A stretch of 15,234 nt of DNA from Devosia sp. (lineage in GTDB: Bacteria > Pseudomonadota > Alphaproteobacteria > Rhizobiales > Devosiaceae), in NCBI GenBank assembly GCA_011322005.1, contig DROE01000183.1:1-15234 (forward strand), in the 5' to 3' direction. Positions within the stretch are counted from its first letter, which is position 1; every line of letters begins with the position of its first letter. The notes below the pieces were generated by a model. The model was not told the origin of the DNA, did no database searches, and saw nothing but the letters and a program-made list of their open reading frames with translations. Made by a program: the position numbers and the translations under genes. Positions 8,680-15,234 of this stretch are shown here, one piece after another.

Positions 8680-8991
8680 ACTGCTTGCCCTCCCTGGGCC
8701 GGATGTTGACCATCCATCGTTGCGCTTCAGGAAAACATATCAGCAAGGCAAAGCCAAGAGTTATTGAAATGACGGGACTATTTCCACACAGATGCTTTTG
8801 GGTGGCGCGCAGAGAACACCTGACATTTGCCTTCCATACAGACGTTGCATTTGCGGCCTTGCCGAAATCAAACGGTTCGCCGGGCTGTTTCATTTGCCAT
8901 TTCATGCGATCCGGCTGCGGCACGGAGGGGCAAAGAGAGGCAGCCCCGACCACAAACGGGAAACCAAATAGTTGCCGCCAGAGCATTTGGA
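8680..8991. other. Non-coding leader between livH and the tandem repeat
   Basis: About 310 bp with no protein gene I can support. Open frames here on both strands are short, overlap each other and match no family I recognise. The part nearest livH must contain the operon's promoter on the minus strand, but I could not find a convincing -35/-10 pair. The minus strand contains a small GGATG/CATCC inverted repeat (8700-8714) about 20 nt upstream of the livH start, too short to call an operator. Confidence 0.5.
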
Positions 8992-9306
<315 letters not shown>

Positions 9307-9370
9307 ATCTCCTGTTTTGACCGGTTGGGGGGAATCCATACTCCCGGCCGGTCGGCGCGCAACCTATGAA

Positions 9371-9408
9371 ACCCGGCGGGTGGACGCAAGCTTTTTTGCG
9401 CTCCGGGT
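9371..9408. other. Imperfect stem-loop between tRNA-Ala and the FYDLN-type gene
   Basis: An outer stem ACCCGG/CCGGGT (9371-9376 with 9403-9408) encloses an inner stem CGCAA/TTGCG (9385-9389 with 9396-9400) with loop GCTTTT. It lies just past the stop of the acidic protein gene. On the minus strand it has no trailing T run, so it is not a normal intrinsic terminator; it may be a 3'-end structure or chance. Confidence 0.3.
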
Positions 9409-9412
9409 GAAG

Positions 9413-9832
9413 CTATTCCTCGTTCTTGGCTGTGCTGACATCCAAACCGATGTCTGCGGCGTCGTCATCATCGTCATCCACGAAGGAGTTGTCCACCTCA
9501 CCGCCGATATCCTCCACGTCGTCCACATCAGGAATATCCTCGCCGGTGTCCACATCCCTATCATCTTCATCGCCGGTTTCGGCTTCCTCGAACGAAACGA
9601 TTTCGGCATCGGCTTCTGCTGCTGCGGGGTCAACGACGCTTTCTTCAATACCGTCATCCTTGGCGGTTTGTGTTGCATCGGATTCGGCGGGACTCTTTCG
9701 AGGCTTGAGTTCCGCAGGGGGCTCATAGGGCTTCTGGCACACCGGACAAAGAACGGGGTCGCGGTTCAAATCATAGTATTTGGTCCCGCAATGAAGGCAT
9801 TGGCGTTTGGTTCCACGGTCGGCACTGGCCAC
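9413..9832 (-). CDS. FYDLN acid domain protein (TIGR02300-like), zinc-ribbon with acidic tail
   Basis: A 139-residue protein. The N-terminus GTKRQCLHCGTKYYDLNRDPVLCPVC has two CxxC knuckles (Cys12/15 and Cys29/32) that should bind zinc, and a YYDLN segment matching the FYDLN signature of the TIGR02300 family, which is largely confined to Alphaproteobacteria. From about residue 50 the chain is low complexity and very acidic, with a run of six Asp near the end, as in the family. Function is unknown. The start is GTG at 9832, chosen because the protein then begins right before the conserved GTKR block and GAGG lies 8 nt upstream. It is divergent from cmk. In many Rhizobiales this gene faces aroA-cmk-rpsA, so its position supports the lineage call. 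Confidence 0.92.
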   Translation of the reverse strand: MASADRGTKRQCLHCGTKYYDLNRDPVLCPVCQKPYEPPAELKPRKSPAESDATQTAKDDGIEESVVDPAAAEADAEIVSFEEAETGDEDDRDVDTGEDIPDVDDVEDIGGEVDNSFVDDDDDDAADIGLDVSTAKNEE

Positions 9833-9891
9833 TGGCGCGTCCTCTTTGTTGCGAATTGGGAGTTTGTCCTGCGCTTTTGGCGCGTTTCGTC

Positions 9892-9920
9892 CCGTTAATC
9901 AACATGGTATGCCCTGTCAA
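9892..9920 (-). promoter_or_regulatory. Candidate promoter for the FYDLN-type gene
   Basis: On the minus strand a perfect TTGACA (9920-9915) is followed, after 17 nt, by TAACGG (9897-9892). The -35 matches the consensus fully, but the -10 is poor. It sits about 60 nt upstream of the GTG start in the divergent spacer, so the location is reasonable. Not proven. Confidence 0.35.
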
Positions 9921-9987
9921 ACGCAAAATTTCTCTGGTATCAGGCGATTGGGGGAAACTACTGCAACCAGGAAAAGCAAGGGTTCTG

Positions 9988-10641
9988 ATGATAATTGCCA
10001 TTGATGGTCCCGCCGCGTCGGGAAAAGGCACGATTGCCAGGGCTCTGGCCAAACATTACGGGCTGGCGCATCTGGATACAGGCCTGCTCTACAGGGCAGT
10101 GGGAAGGGCAGTGCTTAACCAGCTTGAAAATGACAATCTGGAGCAGCTCGCTTTGAAAGCGGCAGAAGAACTGGACGAAAGCCAGATTGATGGTGCAGCG
10201 CTTGACAGCACTGAAATAGCAATGGCCGCGTCCAAAGTTGCCCGGTTCGAGCCGGTCAGGGTGGCGTTGCGCCAATATCAGCGCGAGTTTGCAGATCAGC
10301 CGGGTGGAGCGGTGCTCGACGGACGCGACATCGGCACGCGCATCTGTCCCGATGCCGAAACAAAGCTGTTCATCACCGCGGAACCGGAGGTCCGCGCGGC
10401 GCGCCGTGTCGCGCAGTTCAAGGCGCAGGGCATTGATACCGTCTATGATGAAATACTGGCGCAGATAGTCACCCGTGACAAAAACGACCGGCAAAACCCC
10501 GCCGGAGCGTTTTATTTGGCGGACGGTGCCCACTTGATAGATACGAGCCAATTGGATATAGAGGCGGCACTTCGTCAGGCCATCGCGATTGTTGATGGGA
10601 CTGTTGAGCACAAGATGGGCCGGGGAGCTTCCCCCAAGTAA
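9988..10641 (+). CDS. cmk: Cytidylate (CMP/dCMP) kinase
   Basis: A 217-residue P-loop kinase that phosphorylates CMP and dCMP with ATP, recycling cytidine nucleotides for RNA, DNA and lipid synthesis. The N-terminus MIIAIDGPAASGKGTIARAL holds the Walker A (GPAASGKGT, 7-15). HLDTGLLYRAV at 28-38 and VLDGRDIGTRICPDA at 109-123 are the CMP-kinase substrate-binding blocks, and TRDKNDRQNPAG at 162-173 is the lid region with its arginines. The length is normal for the short bacterial type. The ATG at 9988 is chosen over upstream in-frame starts because it begins exactly at the conserved family N-terminus. It precedes rpsA, the usual order. aroA, often the gene just upstream in this lineage, is absent here. 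Confidence 0.96.
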   Translation: MIIAIDGPAASGKGTIARALAKHYGLAHLDTGLLYRAVGRAVLNQLENDNLEQLALKAAEELDESQIDGAALDSTEIAMAASKVARFEPVRVALRQYQREFADQPGGAVLDGRDIGTRICPDAETKLFITAEPEVRAARRVAQFKAQGIDTVYDEILAQIVTRDKNDRQNPAGAFYLADGAHLIDTSQLDIEAALRQAIAIVDGTVEHKMGRGASPK

Positions 10642-10806
10642 CGCGGTTCAAAATCAAACTTGGCGCTTTTCGGGTTCCGGCAGGCAGTCACTTCTGGAAG
10701 TCGGGACGATGGACAGAACGAAATAAAATAACCATCTATATTGTTTCGGGATTTTTGCCAGATTCGCGCGTCGGATCTCTTTGTTGCTTCAAATGCGACA
10801 GATGGA

Positions 10807-10835
10807 TTGAGAGTTTGGCCCCCCAAGACAATATT
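10807..10835 (+). promoter_or_regulatory. Candidate sigma-70 promoter in the rpsA leader
   Basis: TTGAGA (10807-10812, 5 of 6 to the -35 consensus) and AATATT (10830-10835, 4 of 6 to the -10) are separated by 17 nt, inside the 237-nt spacer between cmk and rpsA. Transcripts would start near 10842 and have a leader of roughly 37 nt. A separate promoter would fit the high need for S1. Prediction only. Confidence 0.35.
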
Positions 10836-10878
10836 CACACCTCAATCTAACCGCGTGGCGCGCACATATGGAGTTTTA

Positions 10879-12582
10879 ATGGCACAGCAAACTGTGACGA
10901 GTGAAGATTTTGAAACCCTGTTGATGGATTCCTTTGTCGACCATGAGCCGCTTGAAGGCACGGTGGTCAAAGGCAAGGTAGTGGCGGTCGAAAAAGACCT
11001 AGCGATAATTGATGTGGGCCTGAAAACCGAAGGGCGTATCCCTCTCAAGGAGTTCGGGGCTGCCAGCAAGGACGGTTCCATAGTTCCCGGAGCGGAAGTC
11101 GAGGTCTATGTCGACCGCGTGGAGAACGCCATGGGCGAAGCGGTGCTCAGCCGGGAAAAAGCCCGCCGCGAGGAAAGCTGGGTTCGCCTTGAAAAACAGT
11201 TCGAGAACGAAGAAAAGGTTGAAGGCATTATTTTCAATCAGGTCAAGGGCGGTTTCACCGTTGACCTGCAGGGGGCAATAGCCTTTCTGCCGCGTTCCCA
11301 GGTGGACATTCGCCCCATTCGCGATATCGGACCGTTGATGAATGTTCCCCAGCCGTTTCAGGTTCTGAAAATGGACAAGCGCCGGGGCAACATCGTCGTT
11401 TCGCGCCGGGCCATCCTGGAAGAGAGCCGGGCCGAGCAACGCTCCGAAATCGTACAGAAGCTCACAGAGGGACAGGTGGTCGAAGGTGTTGTCAAGAACA
11501 TCACTGACTATGGTGCCTTTGTTGATCTTGGCGGCATCGACGGACTGCTGCACGTTACCGACATCGCCTGGCGCCGGGTCAATCACCCCAGCGATGTGTT
11601 GAGCATTGGTGAGACCATCAAGGTGCAGATCGTCCGGGTCAATCAGGAGAGCCATCGGATATCCCTTGGCATGAAGCAGCTTCAGGCAGATCCCTGGGAG
11701 GGTATCGAAGCCAAATACCCGGTGGGCGCCAAATTTACCGGGCGTATCACCAACATCACCGACTATGGTGCGTTTGTGGAACTGGAGCCGGGCATTGAGG
11801 GGCTGATCCACGTCTCGGAAATGAGTTGGACCAAGAAGAACGTGCATCCGGGCAAGATTGTCTCCACTTCTCAGGAAGTTGAAGCAATGGTTCTGGATGT
11901 GGACCCTGAAAAGCGCCGGATCTCGCTAGGCCTGAAACAGTGCAACGACAATCCCTGGGATTCGTTCTCTGATAAACACCCTGTTGGCTCGACCGTTGAG
12001 GGTGAGGTCAAGAACAAGACCGAGTTCGGCCTGTTCATCGGTCTGGACGGCGATGTGGATGGCATGGTCCACCTTTCGGACCTGGACTGGCAGCGTCCGG
12101 GCGAAGAAGCGCTTGTAGATTTTGAGCGTGGCGACATCGTCAAGGCGATCGTGCTCGATATCGACACGGACAAAGAGCGCATTTCCCTTGGCATCAAGCA
12201 ACTGGTCAGTGAGGGCCTTGCGGCTGAAACCGGCGACAGCGGCGGCCTCAAGCGCGGTTCGGTCATCACCTGCACTGTTACTCAGGTCAATGATGGCGGC
12301 ATCGAGGTCAAGCTGGGCGACACCGAAATGACAGCGTTCATCCGACGGTCCGACCTGAGCCGCGACCGTTCCGAACAACGCCCCGAGCGTTTTGCAGTTG
12401 GCGACAAGGTTGACGCCCGCGTCACCCAGTTCGACCGCAAGACCCATCGTGTGGGCCTTTCCATCAAAGCGCTTGAAATCGCCGAGGAAAAAGAAGCGGT
12501 CGCACAGTTCGGTTCTTCGGACTCCGGTGCTTCCCTGGGCGACATTCTCGGGGCGGCTCTCAAGAACCGCGACGACGAATAG
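10879..12582 (+). CDS. rpsA: 30S ribosomal protein S1
   Basis: A 567-residue protein with six S1 RNA-binding repeats at roughly 26-92, 113-176, 198-266, 283-353, 370-440 and 458-530. Repeats 3 and 4 show the canonical NITDYGAFVDL/NITDYGAFVEL, GLLHVTDIAW/GLIHVSEMSW and RISLG motifs; repeat 6 is the most diverged. S1 binds mRNA on the 30S subunit and helps start translation of structured or leaderless-weak messages. The length matches alphaproteobacterial S1. The ATG at 10879 has GGAG 5 nt upstream and gives the conserved MAQQTVTSEDFETLL start; an upstream open extension of 46 codons has no family resemblance. It follows cmk after 237 nt and is ended by a strong terminator at 12612. The E. coli gene is autoregulated at its leader; whether this one is cannot be seen. 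Confidence 0.97.
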   Translation: MAQQTVTSEDFETLLMDSFVDHEPLEGTVVKGKVVAVEKDLAIIDVGLKTEGRIPLKEFGAASKDGSIVPGAEVEVYVDRVENAMGEAVLSREKARREESWVRLEKQFENEEKVEGIIFNQVKGGFTVDLQGAIAFLPRSQVDIRPIRDIGPLMNVPQPFQVLKMDKRRGNIVVSRRAILEESRAEQRSEIVQKLTEGQVVEGVVKNITDYGAFVDLGGIDGLLHVTDIAWRRVNHPSDVLSIGETIKVQIVRVNQESHRISLGMKQLQADPWEGIEAKYPVGAKFTGRITNITDYGAFVELEPGIEGLIHVSEMSWTKKNVHPGKIVSTSQEVEAMVLDVDPEKRRISLGLKQCNDNPWDSFSDKHPVGSTVEGEVKNKTEFGLFIGLDGDVDGMVHLSDLDWQRPGEEALVDFERGDIVKAIVLDIDTDKERISLGIKQLVSEGLAAETGDSGGLKRGSVITCTVTQVNDGGIEVKLGDTEMTAFIRRSDLSRDRSEQRPERFAVGDKVDARVTQFDRKTHRVGLSIKALEIAEEKEAVAQFGSSDSGASLGDILGAALKNRDDE

Positions 12583-12611
12583 ACATGGTTCACATTTCGC
12601 ACCGATAAAGC

Positions 12612-12648
12612 AAAGCCCGCGTCTCCTACCCGGAAGCGCGGGCTTTTT
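12612..12648 (+). terminator. Intrinsic terminator after rpsA
   Basis: A perfect 10-bp stem AAAGCCCGCG/CGCGGGCTTT (12612-12621 with 12637-12646) encloses a 15-nt loop, and the 3' arm runs into TTTTT (12644-12648). It lies 29 nt past the rpsA stop and 40 nt before the sppA start, separating the two genes. The matching A-run on the left arm may allow some function on the other strand, but there is no minus-strand gene here. Confidence 0.92.
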
Positions 12649-12687
12649 CATACCGAACCCCGAACAGCAACCGAAACGACAGCGGCC

Positions 12688-13629
12688 ATGGCTTCCACCG
12701 AACACCCCTCAGATGTTATTCCCGCTGCGCGCGCCTTGCGCAAATCCCGCATGCGCTGGCGTGTTTTTGCAATTGTCGCGCTGGGCATTGCGCTTGCGGC
12801 GTTGTATGCCCGGCTGGCAGATGGGTTTCAGCCCCCTCAGGACTATATTGCGCTTGTGGTTGTTGAAGGTATCATCACCACCGATGCGCGTCGCATGGCC
12901 GTGCTTGAGGATCTGGCCGAGGACGAGCAGGTAAAGGGTGTGATCGTGCGCATCAACAGCCCCGGGGGATCGACGGCAGGGGGCGAAGAACTCTATGAAG
13001 CACTGACAAAACTGCGGACCGAAAAACCCGTGGTCGCAGTTATCAACGAACTGGGCGCCTCCGCAGCCTATATGAGCGCCATTGCCACCGACAGGATTTT
13101 CGCCCGGCGCCTGTCCATCGTTGGCTCCATCGGCGTTTTGTTCAGCCATGTAGATGCCAGCGGTCTGCTTGACACAATCGGTATCGACCTGGACAAGGTC
13201 GCCTCAGGCCCGCTCAAGGCCGAGCCGGACAGTGATGAACCTCTTGAGGGCGAAGTCCGGGCAAGCCTGCAGGCGCTTGTTGATGACAGCTTCAACTGGT
13301 TCGTTGATATCGTTGCCGAGCGCCGGAACCTGAACCGCCAGGAAGCGCTGGAACTGGCCGATGGGCGCATTGTCAACGGGCGGGTGGCGCTGAATTCCGG
13401 CCTGATTGATGATTTGGGCGGTGAACAGGAAGCCATCGCCTGGCTAGAGGAACAGGGAATCGAAAAAGACTTGCCGGTTTTGCGCGCATTTCCCCTGCCA
13501 GTTTCCGACTGGGAGAGATTTAACAACATCTTTGGCGGAGATATTGCCTCACTTCTTGGGCTTGATCTTGCTTCTGTTGATGCGGTTGCGCTTGACGGGT
13601 TGGTCTCTGTTTGGCACGTTGGACCGTAG
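12688..13629 (+). CDS. sppA: Signal peptide peptidase SppA, short 36K type
   Basis: A 313-residue membrane-anchored serine protease of family S49 that degrades signal peptides left in the membrane. One transmembrane anchor is visible at about 24-40 after a basic N-terminus. The catalytic region shows GVIVRINSPGGSTAGGEELY at 84-103, then ELGASAAYMSAIATDRIFA with nucleophile Ser125, GSIGVLF at 146-152, and SGPLKAEPDS with general-base Lys177. The length fits the single-domain form (as in Bacillus) rather than the duplicated E. coli enzyme. The ATG at 12688 is the first in frame after the rpsA terminator and retains the membrane anchor; its ribosome binding site is weak. In Rhizobiales this gene commonly lies between rpsA and ihfB, as here. 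Confidence 0.95.
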   Translation: MASTEHPSDVIPAARALRKSRMRWRVFAIVALGIALAALYARLADGFQPPQDYIALVVVEGIITTDARRMAVLEDLAEDEQVKGVIVRINSPGGSTAGGEELYEALTKLRTEKPVVAVINELGASAAYMSAIATDRIFARRLSIVGSIGVLFSHVDASGLLDTIGIDLDKVASGPLKAEPDSDEPLEGEVRASLQALVDDSFNWFVDIVAERRNLNRQEALELADGRIVNGRVALNSGLIDDLGGEQEAIAWLEEQGIEKDLPVLRAFPLPVSDWERFNNIFGGDIASLLGLDLASVDAVALDGLVSVWHVGP

Positions 13630-13674
13630 AAGTCCTGCCCATACAGCAATAACAGGTCTTTTAGTGGGGACTCG

Positions 13675-13989
13675 ATGATTAAATCTGAATTGATACAGAT
13701 GCTTGTTGATGAGAACCCTCATCTCTTTCAAAAGGATGTTGAGAATATCATTGCGGCGATCTTTGATGAAATAAGCGATGCCTTGGCCCGGGGTGACCGG
13801 GTGGAACTGCGCGGGTTTGGAGCGTTCTCGACCAAGAACCGGCCAGCCCGGATCGGGCGAAATCCCAGAACGGGTGAGAAAGTGGCAGTGGGTGAAAAAT
13901 ACGCACCCCAGTTCAAAGCCGGAAAAGAAATCCGCGAGCGGCTTAACCGCCGGAGCGCAACAGACGATGGCAATTCGCTTGAAGACTAG
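13675..13989 (+). CDS. ihfB: Integration host factor subunit beta
   Basis: A 104-residue HU/IHF-fold DNA-bending protein. It shows the dimerisation helices at 1-40, RGFGAFSTKNRPARIGRNPRTGE at 46-68 with the DNA-intercalating proline at position 64, and YAPQFKAGKEIRERLN at 76-91. The start MIKSELIQMLVDENPHL is characteristic of the beta subunit rather than HU or IHF alpha. A GGGGA site lies about 6 nt upstream of the ATG. It works as a heterodimer with IhfA (encoded elsewhere) in recombination, replication and transcription. It sits 45 nt downstream of sppA with no terminator between, so cotranscription is likely. The last dozen residues (SATDDGNSLED) are an acidic tail beyond the conserved fold. 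Confidence 0.96.
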   Translation: MIKSELIQMLVDENPHLFQKDVENIIAAIFDEISDALARGDRVELRGFGAFSTKNRPARIGRNPRTGEKVAVGEKYAPQFKAGKEIRERLNRRSATDDGNSLED

Positions 13990-14023
13990 CGAAAAGTAAC
14001 CGGGTTTTCGCAGCATTTTTGTT
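13989..14023 (+). terminator. Weak hairpin with T-rich tail between ihfB and lapA
   Basis: GCGAAAA/TTTTCGC (13989-13995 with 14005-14011) forms a 7-bp stem with a 9-nt loop, and ATTTTTGTTTT follows after a few bases. The stem is mostly A-U and the T tract is displaced, so it would act as an attenuator or partial terminator at best. Confidence 0.35.
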
Positions 14024-14092
14024 TTGGCGCTGGAAGCGCTCTATATCTGCCAGAAGGTCGAAGAAACTTGCATTGCAGGCAGGACGATACCC

Positions 14093-14434
14093 ATGATGAA
14101 GCGAATTACAGGCTGGCTGGTTCTGGTGCCGCTCTGTTTGGTGCTGGTCGTTTTCACGCTGGCCAACCGGCAGATGGTCGAGGTGCGCTTTGACCCCGTT
14201 TCACCGGTGAGCCCGTTGATTTCACCGATTGAAATGCCGATGTTTGTTGTGATTTACGCCGTGCTGCTGGCAGGCGTGGTGCTGGGTGGTGTGGCTACAT
14301 GGTTCACCCAAGGCCGCCAGCGCCGGGAAAAGAGAAAGTGGCGGCGGCACGCCAAGAAGCTGGAGCAGGAACAACGGCAGGACAGCGAAACGGGGTCTGG
14401 TTCCGCCAAGCCACGGCTGTTTGACGCTTCGTGA
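14093..14434 (+). CDS. lapA: LapA-domain (DUF1049) small inner-membrane protein
   Basis: A 113-residue protein with two hydrophobic segments, about 7-25 (GWLVLVPLCLVLVVFTLAN) and 50-71, joined by a short periplasmic-facing loop containing NRQMVEVRFDP, the LapA-domain hallmark. A basic and then Glu/Gln-rich cytoplasmic tail follows (about 74-98) that could form a coiled coil. In E. coli LapA works with LapB in lipopolysaccharide assembly control; the role in this lineage is inferred from the domain only. The ATG at 14093 has AGGA 8 nt upstream; the frame is open further upstream to 14024, but that extension is not family-like. A second ATG follows directly at 14096. The stop overlaps the trpF start by 4 nt. 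Confidence 0.85.
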   Translation: MMKRITGWLVLVPLCLVLVVFTLANRQMVEVRFDPVSPVSPLISPIEMPMFVVIYAVLLAGVVLGGVATWFTQGRQRREKRKWRRHAKKLEQEQRQDSETGSGSAKPRLFDAS

Positions 14435-15126
14435 GCATCAATTCCTTGAACCGGCCCGAGCCTGAGGGCCGCGCGGCCCTCAAAATCAAAATCTGCGGTA
14501 TCAGAGACGAAGAAACCCTTGGCCAGACCATCAGGGCGGGTGCCGACATGGTGGGTTTCATGCATTTTACCAAAAGTCCCCGGCACCTGGAGCCAGAGCG
14601 GATTGCGCAAATGATTGCCCGGGCAGACAAAAAAACGAAGACGGTGGTGGTGCTGGTAAATCCCGGTGATGGACTGGTGAAAACAATCAGCGCGCTAAAG
14701 CCGGACTTTATCCAGTTGCATGGCAATGAAACCGTTGCAAGGGTTCAGGCTGTCCGTAAACTCTCGGGCACGAAAATCATCAAGGTTCTTCCGGTGGCAA
14801 CCGCTGAGGACCTGTCCGACATCAAGGCTTTCAACGATGTGGCAGACCGGATATTGCTCGATGCCAAACCGCCAAAGGGTGCCAGCCGACCGGGGGGGTT
14901 GGGGGAGGTGTTTGACTGGAATTTGCTGCTTGAGCTTGACCCGGCATTTGAGTTCATGCTTTCGGGGGGGCTTAGCCCTCACAATGTGGCTGAAGCGGTC
15001 AGGCGTGTGGGTCCCTGGGGTATCGACATTTCCTCGGGCGTTGAAAGCGCGCCGGGAGTAAAGGACATGACCCTGGTGGGGGCGTTCATAAACAACGCCC
15101 GCGCGGCGGAAAAAGCGAAAAATTGA
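14431..15126 (+). CDS. trpF: Phosphoribosylanthranilate isomerase
   Basis: A 231-residue TIM-barrel enzyme that converts N-(5-phosphoribosyl)anthranilate to the carboxyphenylamino-deoxyribulose phosphate in tryptophan synthesis. Visible are KICGIRDEE with catalytic Cys22, ADMVGFMHFTKSPRHL at 38-53, IQLHGNE at 94-100, ILLDAKPP with catalytic Asp144, and the phosphate-binding FMLSGGLSPHNV (175-186) and IDISSGVESAPGVKD (198-212). The start is GTG at 14431, overlapping the lapA stop as GTGA with no clear Shine-Dalgarno, so translational coupling to lapA is likely. The first 17 or so residues precede the first barrel strand and are a short extension. The trpF-trpB order is the usual alphaproteobacterial arrangement. 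Confidence 0.96.
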   Translation: MSINSLNRPEPEGRAALKIKICGIRDEETLGQTIRAGADMVGFMHFTKSPRHLEPERIAQMIARADKKTKTVVVLVNPGDGLVKTISALKPDFIQLHGNETVARVQAVRKLSGTKIIKVLPVATAEDLSDIKAFNDVADRILLDAKPPKGASRPGGLGEVFDWNLLLELDPAFEFMLSGGLSPHNVAEAVRRVGPWGIDISSGVESAPGVKDMTLVGAFINNARAAEKAKN

Positions 15127-15234
15127 TGAGCAAGCAAATTAAAAGCAACAGTTTGAAAAACGGCCCCGACGAAGACGGGCGCTTTGGGGTTTTTGGCGGA
15201 CGGTTTGTCGCGGAAACCCTGATGCCGCTTATTC
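15126..15234 (+). CDS. trpB: Tryptophan synthase beta chain, first 36 codons, runs off the right edge
   Basis: The ATG overlaps the trpF stop by one base (TGATG). The 36 visible residues end in GRFGVFGGRFVAETLMPLI, the highly conserved TrpB N-terminal block. TrpB joins indole and serine to make tryptophan, using pyridoxal phosphate, in complex with TrpA, which would be expected just beyond the window. The pyridoxal lysine lies outside the window. Confidence 0.95.
   Translation, partial: MSKQIKSNSLKNGPDEDGRFGVFGGRFVAETLMPLI

Noticed and set aside
9335..9362. TTGCGC/TATGGA pair upstream of tRNA-Ala as its promoter
   Set aside because: Spacing is 16 nt but both boxes match the consensus at only about half the positions; too weak to call.

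Overview
The window looks like chromosomal DNA of an alphaproteobacterium, most likely Hyphomicrobiales (Rhizobiales). The evidence is the run cmk-rpsA-sppA-ihfB-lapA-trpF-trpB, an FYDLN-type acidic zinc-ribbon gene next to tRNA-Ala(GGC), and the moderately high GC coding style. I would not name a genus from this stretch.

Left part (1-8679), all on the minus strand. A six-gene operon runs from about 8679 down to 2054: livH, livM, livG, livF, an AMP-forming acyl-CoA ligase, and a periplasmic substrate-binding protein. The genes are tightly packed or overlapping, and the operon ends at a clear intrinsic terminator at 2001-2028. It encodes a complete HAAT (branched-chain amino acid type) ABC importer together with a CoA ligase. 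Such a set suggests import of a carboxylic acid followed by CoA activation, rather than amino acid uptake. Beyond the terminator lies a DUF1800-DUF1501 pair of unknown function. The DUF1501 gene has a twin-arginine-like leader and runs off the left edge.

Middle (8680-9987). A 551-bp stretch without a protein gene holds the operon leader and then two identical head-to-tail repeats (119 and 120 bp). The repeats abut the 3' end of a minus-strand tRNA-Ala(GGC), and each carries a copy of the tRNA's last eight bases. Each unit contains four short hairpins. Next come the tRNA, a structured spacer, and the FYDLN-type acidic gene, also minus strand, with a good -35 element in the divergent spacer.

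Right part (9988-15234), all on the plus strand, is core housekeeping: CMP kinase, ribosomal protein S1 (with its own candidate promoter and a strong terminator), an SppA-type signal peptide peptidase, IHF beta, a LapA-domain membrane protein, phosphoribosylanthranilate isomerase and the first 36 codons of trpB. lapA/trpF overlap by 4 nt and trpF/trpB by 1 nt, so these are probably translationally coupled. aroA, which commonly lies just before cmk in this lineage, is not there.

I do not see a wholly new system. The items most worth a second look are the tRNA-anchored tandem repeat with its hairpins, the missing aroA, and the transporter plus CoA-ligase operon with an unknown carboxylate substrate.
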